The notes beneath the pieces were generated by a model. It was not told the DNA's origin, ran no database searches, and saw nothing but the letters and a program-made list of their open reading frames with translations. Both the position numbers and the translations under genes were made by a program. A stretch of DNA of 64,000 nt from positions 24,047 to 88,046 of the forward strand of contig JADGRQ010000006.1 of NCBI GenBank assembly GCA_017880775.1, in the 5' to 3' direction. Of the stretch, positions 7,164 through 18,390 are shown in pieces (positions within the stretch are counted from its first letter, which is position 1; every line of letters starts with the position of its first letter). This DNA comes from Burkholderiales bacterium (GTDB lineage Bacteria; Pseudomonadota; Gammaproteobacteria; Burkholderiales; SG8-39).

Positions 7164-9218
7164 TCACTTGCCTGCCGTCATGCTGCCGATGAACCCGACC
7201 AGCACCAGCGCCAGCAGCGTCAAGCCGAAAATGATCAGGGTGATACCCAATATCCTGGACCCCAGGGTCATGGGCCGCGACGGCGCGTCCACCAGATGCT
7301 TCGCCAGCTCCCCGGTCTGCACCAGCCGGTTGTATTCCTCGGTGTGCTCGCGCCGGTACTCTTCGAGAGGCATCGCGCCGGTGAACATCACGATATCCGG
7401 AGGAGGCATTTTGTCGGGCCTGAAGTGATTGTTGAAGAAATGCACCGTAAACAGGAACACCGCGGCGAGGAATGCTTCTTCCCCGTGAATCAGCGTGGCC
7501 ACGTTGAATACCCATCCGGGCAGGAACGCGGCAGTAACGTTCGGAATCCACATCATGACGCCGCTTCCGCCGATGATCGCCATGCCCCAGAACACCGCCC
7601 AATAGTCGAATTTCTCCCAGTACGTCCACCGGTCGAACACCGGCCGCGGTCCCTTGCCGAAGAACCACTTGAACATGGCAATCGCGCCGTAAAAGTCATC
7701 CCAGCGAGGCAACAGGGAGTCGGGTCCGAACCAGTTGAAGGTTTTCCACTTCGCGCCAAGGTGGGATGCGAGGTAGACCAGGTGGATGACGAATATTCCC
7801 AGCATGGTGACGGCGCTGATTCTGTGCACGATCGCCGCGCCCTTCGGGCCGCCGAATGCGTTCATGATGGCGCGCGCCCAGCCGGTTTCGGCGTAGAACA
7901 CGGACATGCCGGTCAGGACCAACATCATCACGCTCAACGCAAACACCAGGTGGGCGACCCGCCAGAGAGGGCCGAACCGCTGGTATTGCTTGCCCGTTGT
8001 GTGCGGCAGTTCCGCCGTTTCCACGTGCGGCTTGCTCTTGCCGTCCTTGCGGTCCCTGTATTCCCGGTAGAACCACAGCGCCGAATGCGACCAGAAGAAG
8101 GCGAACACGCCCATCAGCAGCGCAATCATGAACTTTGACGCGATCCACAAATCGGGATATCGGCCGAAATTGGCCGTGCTGCCGTGCGGGTTGAAGGTTA
8201 CGAAGCCCTTGGTCGCGCCCTCGTGGCATTTCTGGCAGGTCTTCAGGCGGTTGTCCGGATGCACCGAGGACGCAGGATCCTTGACCCGTTGTATCGCGTG
8301 GTTTCCGTGGCAGTCGAAACACTTGGCTGTATATGCATATCCCAGGGTATTGACCTGCCCGTGATAGGTCCGGATGTAGCTCTCGAAGCTGTCCTGATGG
8401 CAGTTTCCGCAGTTCTTGGTGATGACGAGCTTGGTCGAATCCATTCCCGGGTCTTCGACGTCGTGCGTGGTATGGCAATCCGAGCAGATGGCCGCCTTGG
8501 GGTTGGCTTTCTCCAGCACTTCCTTGCCATGCACCGAGGTTGCGTAAGCGGCCCGTTCCTTGACGTGGCATTTTCCGCAGGCATTGGGAATATTCAGGCG
8601 CCATTCCGCACGGATGGCGCTGCCCCTCGGGTAAACGTAGTGCGCGTCGTGACAGTTGTAGCAGGTCGCGTTGGTACGCGACTGGTCTTCCCTGCTCGGC
8701 CGCGCATGGATGGACTTCATGAAGCTGTCGATCTGCTTCACCACCACGCCCAGTTTCGTGTATTCAGGCGAACCCTTGTCGTTCTGGGCCGCCTTCCACA
8801 AATCCTCGTGGCACTGCACGCAGCTGACCTTGAAGTTTCCCTTCTTCTCGTGCGGAATCTGCGTGATGTCCTTGTGGCAATCGACGCACTGCCGCTTGCC
8901 GTGCACGCTCGCCCCGAACTTGTCCTTCATCACGTGCAGGTTGCGCGGTTTCCCGTCCGCGCCGGGCACCGCGAAACCTTCGTTTCCGTGGCACCCCAGG
9001 CAAACTGCGTTGTCGATCTTCTCGGCGGCCGGTTCAGCGGCCTTTCTACTGGCTGGCTCCGCGGGTTTGGATTCGGCGGCTTGGGCTCCCGCCTCCCCTA
9101 CACTCCATGTGCCCGCCAGGCATATCAGGCTTGCCATGATCCATGTGGCGAATCCCGAAATACGCGTGGCTTTGGATTTCCTTGTCGAATGCACGATATC
9201 CGTGTCTAGAATTGCCAC
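7164..9218 (-). CDS. Nonaheme cytochrome c fused to cytochrome b561-like membrane domain (CbcL-like)
   Basis: The 684-residue product has nine heme motifs: CLGCH, CVDCH, CVQCH, CYNCH, CGKCH, CSDCH, CGNCH, CFDCH and CQKCH. From about residue 360 there is a diheme-b-type membrane region with several helices and His residues (FFWSH, RVAHLVF, IVHRISA, TVHFFNNHF), and a last helix near the C-terminus. The start is taken as GTG at 9218, one base after the NrfD stop; the paralogue suggests a start some 15-18 codons further in is also possible. It is paralogous to the gene at 1-1756. The inferred role is passing electrons between quinone and periplasmic hemes together with the NrfD and iron-sulfur subunits encoded just upstream. 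Confidence 0.88.
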   Translation of the reverse strand: MAILDTDIVHSTRKSKATRISGFATWIMASLICLAGTWSVGEAGAQAAESKPAEPASRKAAEPAAEKIDNAVCLGCHGNEGFAVPGADGKPRNLHVMKDKFGASVHGKRQCVDCHKDITQIPHEKKGNFKVSCVQCHEDLWKAAQNDKGSPEYTKLGVVVKQIDSFMKSIHARPSREDQSRTNATCYNCHDAHYVYPRGSAIRAEWRLNIPNACGKCHVKERAAYATSVHGKEVLEKANPKAAICSDCHTTHDVEDPGMDSTKLVITKNCGNCHQDSFESYIRTYHGQVNTLGYAYTAKCFDCHGNHAIQRVKDPASSVHPDNRLKTCQKCHEGATKGFVTFNPHGSTANFGRYPDLWIASKFMIALLMGVFAFFWSHSALWFYREYRDRKDGKSKPHVETAELPHTTGKQYQRFGPLWRVAHLVFALSVMMLVLTGMSVFYAETGWARAIMNAFGGPKGAAIVHRISAVTMLGIFVIHLVYLASHLGAKWKTFNWFGPDSLLPRWDDFYGAIAMFKWFFGKGPRPVFDRWTYWEKFDYWAVFWGMAIIGGSGVMMWIPNVTAAFLPGWVFNVATLIHGEEAFLAAVFLFTVHFFNNHFRPDKMPPPDIVMFTGAMPLEEYRREHTEEYNRLVQTGELAKHLVDAPSRPMTLGSRILGITLIIFGLTLLALVLVGFIGSMTAGK

Positions 9219-9219
9219 C

Positions 9220-10404
9220 CTATCTGGAAGGGACGTGATCCAGCTTCGGTACCCACGGCGGCAACAGACGCGTCAGCACCCACAGCAAGCCGAATGGTAG
9301 AGCAAACACGGTCACCATAACCAGGAGGCCCTCGCGCCCCAGCAAGGGCGGATGAAAGTACAACAGGCCTTGCATGGTCTTTGAGAGCTCTTGCCCGCCG
9401 ATCACCACGTTCCAGCGCATGGCGAGCACGGAGACAAGCATCAACAGCGCCGAAACCGTGACGCCGATCACCAGTTGCCGGTCCTGGGTGCTGCGCCACA
9501 TGAAATAGGACATTATGAAAAACGCTATCACGGCGAACCCCATCTGGAGCACTCCGAGGCTGAACCAAAGCGGTCCGGCAACGAGAGCCATGATGGTTTC
9601 GACGCCCTCCCTGCCCTTGTAGACCATGTTGGCAAACTCGAGGAACTCCAGAACAATGGTGAAGATGAGAAAGCCCCACAGCATGTACGCCATGCCCTTC
9701 AAACAGTCCAAATCGACCGGAACTTTGCGGACCCGGGACGTCAGTACATAAAGAGTAATCAGGATCGCGATACCCGAGGTGATCGCAGATACCAGAAAGA
9801 TGACCGGCATCAGGTCCGATCCCCACCACTCCCTCGATTTGAGAGAACCGAACACAAACCCGACATAGCCGTGCAGCCCGTGGGCGCCGACAATGCCGAT
9901 AACGGCAAGCGCCTTGAGCCATTTGGCATCGTAGCTGCGCGTGGTTGCGGAGATTTCATAGGACCCTAATGTAAGCACCCGGTAGAACAGCCCCGCCAGG
10001 CCCTTGCGCTCCTGCGCCCAGGCGACGATATTCTCGCGGAAGGCAAACCAGATTTCGAGAAATACCAGGACGACGTAGAAGGTGGCGAAAAAGCCGAATG
10101 CCGCAAATGCCGACGTCAGATGTGGCGTCAACATGACGTTCATGGCCCGCTCCGGATGCCCCAGGTGCAGCAGCAGAGGCAAGGGCACGAAGACCATGAA
10201 GGACAACGAGGTCAGCAGCGCAAAGCGGGCCACAGGCCTGAATCGCGGCACGCCGAACACGTGGTAGAACGTGGCGACCGTAAAGGAACCCGCAACGAGG
10301 CCGGTGATATACGGGTAAATGACGATCATCAGACTCCAGGGAATGACCGTCTCGTTCGGGAAGACGTAGCCGGTGAATGGAGCAGCGTCGAACAAGGCTT
10401 CCAT
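9220..10404 (-). CDS. NrfD/PsrC-type polytopic quinone-binding membrane subunit
   Basis: The 394 residues are largely hydrophobic, with about nine or ten helices. The start resembles NrfD family proteins (PWSLMIVIYPYITGLVAGSF). Members anchor iron-sulfur and cytochrome subunits in the membrane and hold a quinone site (polysulfide reductase, Nrf and alternative complex III). AAGGAGATC precedes the ATG, and the ATG overlaps the stop of the ferredoxin-like gene by one base. No molybdopterin catalytic subunit is encoded nearby, so the partner is probably the multiheme protein that follows. Confidence 0.88.
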   Translation of the reverse strand: MEALFDAAPFTGYVFPNETVIPWSLMIVIYPYITGLVAGSFTVATFYHVFGVPRFRPVARFALLTSLSFMVFVPLPLLLHLGHPERAMNVMLTPHLTSAFAAFGFFATFYVVLVFLEIWFAFRENIVAWAQERKGLAGLFYRVLTLGSYEISATTRSYDAKWLKALAVIGIVGAHGLHGYVGFVFGSLKSREWWGSDLMPVIFLVSAITSGIAILITLYVLTSRVRKVPVDLDCLKGMAYMLWGFLIFTIVLEFLEFANMVYKGREGVETIMALVAGPLWFSLGVLQMGFAVIAFFIMSYFMWRSTQDRQLVIGVTVSALLMLVSVLAMRWNVVIGGQELSKTMQGLLYFHPPLLGREGLLVMVTVFALPFGLLWVLTRLLPPWVPKLDHVPSR

Positions 10405-11234
10405 CAGACGATCTCCTTGTCTATGCCGACGTAAAAGACATTTGGCGACGTGCCCATCGAGGGTTTCAGGACCTGTACTCGGTTTTCGCGGATGAACTTG
10501 CTGATCGGACTCTCGGGATCATTCTGGTCCCCGAAAATCCGCGCATTGACCGGACATGCCTCGACGCAGGCGGGCTTCAGCCCCCGGGTGATGCGGTGAT
10601 AACACCAGGTGCACTTGTCGGTCACCTCGTACTTCTGGTTGAATAACCGCACGCCGTAAGGGCAGGCTTGGACACAGTACTGGCAGCCGATGCAGTAGTC
10701 GTGATCGATGAGCACCACGCCATCCGGGGTACGGAAGGTGGCGCCCACCGGGCAGACCTGGACGCACGGCGGGTGCTCGCACTGATTGCAGAGCTTCGGC
10801 ACGAAGAACGCTTTCTCGACCTTCGCGTCCTTGTAGCGGTTGTCGAACCGGTATTCTTTTTCCGAACCCGAGGCAGCGATGTTTCCGGGATCCGCCTGGC
10901 TGTCCACTCGCGGAAGTTTTTCGCCCTTGAGATAGACGTAGCGCTCCACCCAGGTACGGAAGTGGTGTGCATCCCGGGCCACGCCGTTTTCGGTCTTGCA
11001 TGCCTCGACGCACCGCAAACAACCGATGCAGCGCGTCGCATCCACGCCGAAGCCCCACCGGTGCTTGGTCCAGTCGTAGTCGGTCGCAGGGAACGCAGGC
11101 CCGGCACCCGCCAGTCCCCGCCTGCCAAAGACGCCGAGGGAGGCGATCATGGCGCTTGCATAGGTAACGACCCTGCCGAGGAACCGAAGCAAGCGGCGAC
11201 GGTCCGGATCAAACGCCTGGCGTTTCAATTTCAT
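10404..11234 (-). CDS. Four-cluster ferredoxin-like electron-transfer subunit (NrfC/PsrB type)
   Basis: The 276-residue product has an N-terminal RRRLLRFLG stretch that may be a twin-arginine signal, then four cysteine groups in the NrfC/DmsB/PsrB pattern: CIGCLRCVEAC, CNQCEHPPCVQVC, CIGCQYCVQAC and CTWC with a later CVEAC. Such subunits carry four [4Fe-4S] clusters and dock on an NrfD membrane protein. It overlaps the NrfD gene by one base and follows the hexaheme gene by 73 bases. The location depends on whether the Arg-rich start is truly a Tat signal; periplasmic is favoured. Confidence 0.9.
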   Translation of the reverse strand: MKLKRQAFDPDRRRLLRFLGRVVTYASAMIASLGVFGRRGLAGAGPAFPATDYDWTKHRWGFGVDATRCIGCLRCVEACKTENGVARDAHHFRTWVERYVYLKGEKLPRVDSQADPGNIAASGSEKEYRFDNRYKDAKVEKAFFVPKLCNQCEHPPCVQVCPVGATFRTPDGVVLIDHDYCIGCQYCVQACPYGVRLFNQKYEVTDKCTWCYHRITRGLKPACVEACPVNARIFGDQNDPESPISKFIRENRVQVLKPSMGTSPNVFYVGIDKEIV

Positions 11235-11307
11235 CGTAGATCTCCTGCTACTGCAGCGCCCGGCCGCGTCGTAGCGGCACCGATATTGGGCGAGGCAGCA
11301 GCTAGTC

Positions 11308-12378
11308 TCATTTGCAATTCAAGCTGGCGTAGTAGGCAGCAAGCTGTCCGATGTCGGCGTCGCTCAAACCCTTCACCAACGCTGCCATCATGGGACCCTG
11401 GCGGGCACCCGACTGATACGCCTTGAGGGCATTGGCCAGATAGGCCTCCTGCCGGCCGGCGAGACTCGGCCACGCGGGATTGTGGCTGACACCCTCGGCG
11501 CCGTGGCAATTGGCGCAGGCCGCAGCCTTCGCCTTGCCCGCCGATGCGAGCTGCGCAGAACTTTTGGAACCCGCTGCCTTACAACTCGCGCTTGCGTAAA
11601 AGGCCGCCAGATCGCCGATGTCCGCCTCGCTCAAACCCTTTGCCTGAGCGCCCATCATTGGGTCGCGGCGGGTGCCGTCCTTGTAAGCCAGCAACGCGCC
11701 GGCCAGATAACCGCGCTGCTGACCGGCGAGGCTCGGCCACTCCGGATTGCCGCTGACACCGTCTGCGCCGTGGCAAGCTGCGCAAGCCGCGGCCTTCTTC
11801 CGGCCCGCGGCGGCATCACCTGGCTTGCCTGTTTGCTCAGCGCCCGCCGCGGCAATCTTCGGAGAATGCGGGTTATGACAGACGACGCATTGCTGCGCGC
11901 CCGCGTGGCTGCTTACCTCGATTTGCTTTTGCGCCGCAGGTCGTCCCGGCATTTTTTCGTGGCAGAGCGTGCAAAGTTTCACCGAATCGGCGGGGATCGC
12001 GAGCTTGACGTGCTCCTGCCGCTCGGCAGCAATCTGAGGGTGCGTGGGCAGGTCCGCTAGCGCGGCCGCTGCCGCCGGCTTCGCGGACCGATGCTTCTCG
12101 GCCGCGCCGTGGCAGGTCTCGCAGAGAACGACTTTGTGGATGCCCGCGGACCACTCGGAGTGCTGCTCGCCATGGCACGACTGGCAATAGCCCGACCCCT
12201 TGTACATCGGTTCATCGGCCGCGAGCTCGGCTACCGCGTCACCGCGAAAGGTGCCGTAAATGCCGTAGGACTTGTCCTGGAACAAATACCTCGCGGCGAG
12301 CGCCACCGCGCCCCCAATGACGAAAATGAGAAGCAGCCGGACAATGTGCCGCGGCATGCGGTTTTCAGAACCCGCCAT
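11308..12378 (-). CDS. Membrane-anchored hexaheme cytochrome c (multiheme N-terminus plus two c553 domains)
   Basis: The start at 12378 gives 356 residues. One N-terminal transmembrane helix ([20 protein letters not shown]) is followed by four CxxCH motifs in a multiheme-type region (CQSCH, CETCH, CTLCH, CVVCH) and then two cytochrome c553-like domains (CAACH and CANCH, each with GVS-NP-WPSLAGxQ). The N-terminal part resembles small tetraheme quinol-linked cytochromes and the C-terminal part resembles the tetraheme proteins further down the cluster, so this looks like a fusion of two modules. It is the first gene of the transcript; an FNR-like box lies 163 bases upstream. An upstream in-frame ATG at 12417 is possible but adds a basic leader. 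Confidence 0.82.
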   Translation of the reverse strand: MAGSENRMPRHIVRLLLIFVIGGAVALAARYLFQDKSYGIYGTFRGDAVAELAADEPMYKGSGYCQSCHGEQHSEWSAGIHKVVLCETCHGAAEKHRSAKPAAAAALADLPTHPQIAAERQEHVKLAIPADSVKLCTLCHEKMPGRPAAQKQIEVSSHAGAQQCVVCHNPHSPKIAAAGAEQTGKPGDAAAGRKKAAACAACHGADGVSGNPEWPSLAGQQRGYLAGALLAYKDGTRRDPMMGAQAKGLSEADIGDLAAFYASASCKAAGSKSSAQLASAGKAKAAACANCHGAEGVSHNPAWPSLAGRQEAYLANALKAYQSGARQGPMMAALVKGLSDADIGQLAAYYASLNCK

Positions 12379-12540
12379 TGGAAATTGCCCCCGCGAACCT
12401 TGCCTCCACATCCTCAAAACGCAGCCGCGGCCGCCACTCTGTGCTGCTCACCGACTTATTCTTCTTCGCTCGCATGCAAGCCTTTCACCCTTTGTCCAGG
12501 ACGCAGGATTGCATGCTCGCAAACTTCGAAGGGTTGACGT

Positions 12541-12554
12541 TTGAGCCAGATCAA
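12541..12554 (-). promoter_or_regulatory. FNR/ANR/Dnr-like binding site upstream of the cytochrome operon
   Basis: TTGAGCCAGATCAA (plus strand) has one mismatch to TTGAT-N4-ATCAA. It lies in the 247-base gap between glmM and the hexaheme cytochrome gene and would serve the minus-strand operon running from 12378. No convincing -10 box was seen at the ideal distance; TGCAAT a few bases further on is the best candidate. No other feature is obvious in this gap. Confidence 0.5.
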
Positions 12555-12625
12555 TAAAACCAGCTACCGCGCGCTGAGATTTCGCGCGGAGAAACAGCAG
12601 GTTGAAGCGAGACGATGCCGTTCGC

Positions 12626-13978
12626 TCAGCGGCCCGCCACGCGACCCACTGCACTGGCGATCGATTGTGCTGCCGCTTCGATCGCCTCGCGCGGCTCGCC
12701 CTCGACCATCACGCGCAGCACCGGCTCGGTGCCCGAGGGCCGCAGCAGCACGCGGCCGCATCCGTTCATGCGGGCTTCGGCCTCGGCTTGCGCGGCGGCG
12801 ATCGACGGATACTTCTGCCAGTCGAATCCGCGCGGCACGCCGACATTCACCAGCACCTGCGGGTACATCACCAGGTCGGCGGTCAGCTCGGCGAGCGACT
12901 TGCCCGACTCGCGCATCGCAGTCAGCACCTGCAACGCCGAAATGATGCCATCGCCGGTGGTGTGCTTGTCGAGGCAAAGGATGTGCCCCGAGTTTTCGCC
13001 GCCGTAGATCCAGCCGCGCTCGCGCAGCAATTCGAGCACGTAGCGGTCTCCCACCCGTGCGCGCTCGAATGCGATCCGCATGCGCGCGAACGCCTGCTCC
13101 AGGCCGAGGTTGGTCATCAACGTACCGACCACCCCTGCCACCGGCGTATTTGCCGCCCGGTGCTTCACGATCGCGTACAGCAGTTCGTCGCCGTCGTAGT
13201 GGCGGCCGGCAGCGTCGACGATCAGCACACGATCGGCATCGCCGTCGAGCGCGATGCCGAAGTCCGCCCGCTCCCGCTTCACCGCCGTCTCGAGCTGCTG
13301 CGGCGCCGTGGCGCCGAACAGGTCGTTGATGTTGAAGCCGTCGGGTGCATTGCCGATCGCGACCACGTCCGCCCCCAGTTCGTGAAACACGTGCGGCGCG
13401 ACGTTGTAGGCCGCGCCGTGCGCGCAGTCCACCACGATCTTCATGCCGCGCAGGTCGAACGCCGACGGCACGCTCGACTTGCAGAACTCGATGTAGCGGC
13501 CGCCGGCGTCGTCGATCCGGCGCGCGCGCCCAAGCTGCGCGGCCTCGTTGCAGCCCATCGGCTGCTCGAGCTTGTGCTCGATTTCCGCCTCGATCGCATC
13601 GGGCAGCTTGAAGCCGTCGCCGGAGAAGAACTTGATGCCGTTATCGGCGTAGGGATTGTGCGACGCGCTGATCACGATCCCCGCGGACAGGCGCAGCGCG
13701 CGCGTCAGGTAGGCGACGCCGGGCGTGGGCAGCGGGCCGCACATCAGCACATCCACGCCCGCGGCTGACAGGCCGGCTTCGAGCGCCGCTTCGAGCATGT
13801 AGCCCGAGATGCGCGTGTCCTTGCCGATCAGCACCGCAGGATGCTCGACCGAGCGCTCCTTGTGCGCCGCCAGCACCTTGCCCGCGGCATACCCGAGCCG
13901 CATCACGAAGTCCGCCGTCATCGGCGCGTGGCCGACCGCGCCGCGCACCCCGTCGGTGCCGAAATATTTTCTCTTCAT
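12626..13978 (-). CDS. glmM: Phosphoglucosamine mutase
   Basis: GlmM converts glucosamine-6-phosphate to glucosamine-1-phosphate for peptidoglycan and lipopolysaccharide precursors. The 450-residue product has all four family landmarks: the active-site serine loop ISASHNPY (about residue 100), the metal loop DGDADR (about 245), the sugar-binding GGENSGH (about 325) and the phosphate loop RPSGTEP near the end. The start is the ATG at 13978, which overlaps the folP stop by four bases; the frame is open further upstream but lies antisense-like inside folP. The length is normal. Confidence 0.97.
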   Translation of the reverse strand: MKRKYFGTDGVRGAVGHAPMTADFVMRLGYAAGKVLAAHKERSVEHPAVLIGKDTRISGYMLEAALEAGLSAAGVDVLMCGPLPTPGVAYLTRALRLSAGIVISASHNPYADNGIKFFSGDGFKLPDAIEAEIEHKLEQPMGCNEAAQLGRARRIDDAGGRYIEFCKSSVPSAFDLRGMKIVVDCAHGAAYNVAPHVFHELGADVVAIGNAPDGFNINDLFGATAPQQLETAVKRERADFGIALDGDADRVLIVDAAGRHYDGDELLYAIVKHRAANTPVAGVVGTLMTNLGLEQAFARMRIAFERARVGDRYVLELLRERGWIYGGENSGHILCLDKHTTGDGIISALQVLTAMRESGKSLAELTADLVMYPQVLVNVGVPRGFDWQKYPSIAAAQAEAEARMNGCGRVLLRPSGTEPVLRVMVEGEPREAIEAAAQSIASAVGRVAGR

Positions 13979-14805
13979 CGTCCACCTTCCTGAAATGCCG
14001 ACCACACCGCGAGCGCATCCCGCGTCTCGGCCACGTCGTGCACGCGCAGTATTCTCGCCCCACCCTGCACCGCAAGCAAAGCGGCCGCGAGGCTCGCCGC
14101 GAGACGCTCGCCGACCGGCCGGCCGGTGATACGCTCGAGCATCGACTTGCGCGACACGCCGGCCAGGACCGCTGCGCCGAGATCGCAGAAGCGCGCCAAT
14201 CCGCGCAACAGGGCGAGATTGTGCTCGAGATTCTTGCCGAAGCCGAATCCCGGGTCGATCGCAATGCGGGTGGCGCCGATGCCCGCAGCGCGCGCAGCGG
14301 CGATCCGCGCAGCGAGAAACACGTGCACCTCGTGGACCACGTCGACATAGCTCGGCGCGTCCTGCATGTGCGCCGGTTCGCCCTGCTTGTGCATCAGGCA
14401 CACGGCGGCTTCGGACGCGGCGAGCGCATCGAGCGCACCGTCTGCACACAGAGCGTTCACGTCATTGATCATCGACGCCCCCGCTGCGAGCACGGCGCGC
14501 ATCACGCCGGGCCGGCGCGTATCCACCGACACCGGCGCAGCAAGGCCTTCGAGCCGTTCCAGTACCGGCAGGATCCGGTCGAGTTCCTCCTGCTCGCCGA
14601 CCGGCTGCGCCCCCGGCCGGGTGGATTCCGCGCCGATGTCGATGATCGCGGCGCCCTGATCGAGCAATTCCTGCGCACGTCCGGCGGCGGCTGCAGGATC
14701 AAGGCAGCGTCCCCCGTCTGAAAACGAATCGGGCGTGACGTTCACCACGCCCATGATCAGCGGGGGTTCGAGCGGCAAGGAGAACCGCCCGCACTGCAAA
14801 ACCAT
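13975..14805 (-). CDS. folP: Dihydropteroate synthase
   Basis: DHPS condenses p-aminobenzoate with dihydropterin pyrophosphate in folate synthesis and is the sulfonamide target. The 276-residue product carries the pterin-binding signatures [12 protein letters not shown] near the N-terminus and [16 protein letters not shown], plus DPGFGFGK and a late GVSRKSM. It sits between ftsH and glmM, overlapping glmM by four bases (ATGA), the arrangement usual in proteobacteria. Confidence 0.97.
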   Translation of the reverse strand: MVLQCGRFSLPLEPPLIMGVVNVTPDSFSDGGRCLDPAAAAGRAQELLDQGAAIIDIGAESTRPGAQPVGEQEELDRILPVLERLEGLAAPVSVDTRRPGVMRAVLAAGASMINDVNALCADGALDALAASEAAVCLMHKQGEPAHMQDAPSYVDVVHEVHVFLAARIAAARAAGIGATRIAIDPGFGFGKNLEHNLALLRGLARFCDLGAAVLAGVSRKSMLERITGRPVGERLAASLAAALLAVQGGARILRVHDVAETRDALAVWSAFQEGGR

Positions 14806-14836
14806 GGCCGGTTTGAAGCTAGTTTGGAAATCTTGG

Positions 14837-14869
14837 CGTTGCTGCGCAGGCAGTTTCTGCGCTGCAACG
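14837..14869 (-). repeat. Long hairpin in the ftsH-folP gap
   Basis: On the minus strand CGTTGCAGCGCAG and CTGCGCAGCAACG form a 13-bp stem with one A/A mismatch and a seven-base loop. No U-run follows, so it is not a classical intrinsic terminator. It could slow transcription, protect the ftsH mRNA end or mark a processing site. Confidence 0.4.
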
Positions 14870-14880
14870 CGTCGTGGTTC

Positions 14881-16770
<1,890 letters not shown>

Positions 16771-16808
16771 GGACTTACTCCGGGTTCAGTCGGCACAGAA
16801 AAAGCATT

Positions 16809-17438
16809 CTAAACCGATTCGCTCTGGCGCGGCGCCCGTGCCAGCAAATAGGTTTCACGGCTATCGTCGCGCGACGCCTTGGGCTTGCGCGTCGCCACCG
16901 AGGCAAAGGCGCTACGCATCGCCGCCAACAGCTCCGCGAACGACTCTCCCTGAAACACTTTGACGAGAAAAACCCCGTTGGGTTTCAGCGCATCGCGACT
17001 GAATTCCATCGCCAAGCCAGCCAGGCGCGCGGCGTTGGCCTGATCGACGCTCGCGATCCCGGAAAGATTGGGCGAAAGGTCTGATAGCACCACGTCCGCG
17101 GCACCTCCAAGCGCCGCCTGGACCGCGCGGCGCACCTCCGGGTCGCGGAAATCCCCGCGCAGCACGATTACCCCGGAGATTGGGGCAATTTCGAGCAAAT
17201 CAACCGCCACCACCCGGCCCGAACGCCCCACCGTTGCGGCCGCCACCTGCGACCAGCCGCCCGGGGCGCCGCCGAGATCCACGATTCTCCCGCCCGGACG
17301 CAACAGTTTTTCCTTCAGATCGATCTCCTGCAGCTTGTATGCGGCGCGCGAGCGCAGTCCTTCCTCGCGCGCGCGCCGCACATACGCATCGTTCACGTGT
17401 CGCTGCAGCCATGCGTTGCTGGATTTGGAGCGCGCCAT
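16809..17438 (-). CDS. rlmE: 23S rRNA 2'-O-methyltransferase (U2552)
   Basis: The 209-residue FtsJ/RrmJ family protein has an N-terminal RNA-binding stretch (RSRAAYKLQEID), the SAM motif VDLGGAPGGWSQVA and the K-D-K-E catalytic tetrad elements seen around AAYK, LSDLSPN, VKVFQG and SRETYL. It methylates U2552 of the ribosomal A-loop. It is transcribed divergently from yhbY and is followed by ftsH 38 bases later. Confidence 0.96.
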   Translation of the reverse strand: MARSKSSNAWLQRHVNDAYVRRAREEGLRSRAAYKLQEIDLKEKLLRPGGRIVDLGGAPGGWSQVAAATVGRSGRVVAVDLLEIAPISGVIVLRGDFRDPEVRRAVQAALGGAADVVLSDLSPNLSGIASVDQANAARLAGLAMEFSRDALKPNGVFLVKVFQGESFAELLAAMRSAFASVATRKPKASRDDSRETYLLARAPRQSESV

Positions 17439-17454
17439 CTCTTAGACTCGGGCC

Positions 17455-17910
17455 ATGTCGGTATTGTCTCCCGCGCAGCGCCGCGAACTGAAGGGGCGGG
17501 CGCACAAACTCCACCCGCTGGTTTTGATCGGCAGCGACGGGCTCACCCAGCCGGTGCTCGACGAGATCGACCGCGCACTTGCGGTGCACGAGTTGATCAA
17601 GGTGCGCGCGGCGCAGTCCGGCCGCGCGGGGCGCGAGCAATTGATGGCCGGGATCTGCGAGCGCGCACGCGCGCAACCGGTACAGGTGATCGGCAAGGTG
17701 CTGGTGGTCTTCCGTCGCAAGCCGGTCGAGCCGCCTCCGCCGCCGCGTGAGCAACGCCCGCCTCCCGTGCGGCGCAGGCGGCTGGCGGGCCCGAGGAAGG
17801 CTGCAACTCGTGCCGGAAATCCAGGCTCTCGCAACGCTTCACGCCGGCCTGCGCCTCGAGCTGGCCGTCCGCGTACTTATCGGTCCGGGCGCGGGCGAGC
17901 GGGTGCCTGA
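17455..17910 (+). CDS. yhbY: YhbY family RNA-binding protein (CRM domain)
   Basis: Residues 1-90 form a CRM domain with the GxxG-like motif (VLIGSDGLTQPV) and the typical start LSPAQRRELKGRAHKL; homologues bind pre-50S ribosomal particles. The remaining 60 residues are a basic Pro/Arg-rich tail, longer than in E. coli YhbY, and probably disordered. The gene is divergent from rlmE and its stop directly abuts the greA stop, so the two genes converge with no terminator space. Confidence 0.9.
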   Translation: MSVLSPAQRRELKGRAHKLHPLVLIGSDGLTQPVLDEIDRALAVHELIKVRAAQSGRAGREQLMAGICERARAQPVQVIGKVLVVFRRKPVEPPPPPREQRPPPVRRRRLAGPRKAATRAGNPGSRNASRRPAPRAGRPRTYRSGRGRAGA

Positions 17911-18387
17911 CTACTCGTACCGGACGTCGCGTATCTCGTAATTCTTCACACCGCCCGGGGCCAGCACCTCGACCTCGTCGCCCGCGTACTTGCCGATCAG
18001 CGCGCGGGCGATCGGCGAGCTGATCGAGATCTTGCCGTCCCTGATGTTCGCCTCGTCCTCGCCGACGATCTGGTAGGTCACCAGTTCGCCGCTGGTGGAG
18101 TCGGCCAGATCGACCGTCGAACCGAACACGCAGCGCCCCTCTGCATCGAGCAGCCGCGGATCGATGATCTGCGCATTGGCGAGCTTCGATTCGACCTCCG
18201 AGATGCGCCCCTCGATGAATCCCTGGTGGTTGCGCGCCGTGTCGTATTCCGCGTTTTCCGACAGGTCGCCGTGCGAGCGCGCTTCGGCGATCGCCATCAC
18301 CACGTTGGGCCGCTCGACGGTCTTCAGCCGTTGCAGTTCCGCCTTCAACAGTTCCTCGCCGCGCTTGGTGATCGGTGTCTTCGCCAT
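17911..18387 (-). CDS. greA: Transcription elongation factor GreA
   Basis: GreA enters the RNA polymerase secondary channel and triggers cleavage of backtracked RNA. The product has 158 residues: an N-terminal coiled coil with the catalytic acidic tip ([17 protein letters not shown], about residues 36-52) and a C-terminal FKBP-like globular domain ending in the usual [21 protein letters not shown] precedes the ATG. It begins three bases after carB stops, so it is co-transcribed with carAB. Confidence 0.98.
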   Translation of the reverse strand: MAKTPITKRGEELLKAELQRLKTVERPNVVMAIAEARSHGDLSENAEYDTARNHQGFIEGRISEVESKLANAQIIDPRLLDAEGRCVFGSTVDLADSTSGELVTYQIVGEDEANIRDGKISISSPIARALIGKYAGDEVEVLAPGGVKNYEIRDVRYE

Positions 18388-18390
18388 GAC

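Noticed and set aside
12626..14449. A 607-codon frame reading through glmM into folP
   Set aside because: GlmM begins at the ATG at 13978 with the canonical [13 protein letters not shown]; the upstream part is a wrong frame of folP.
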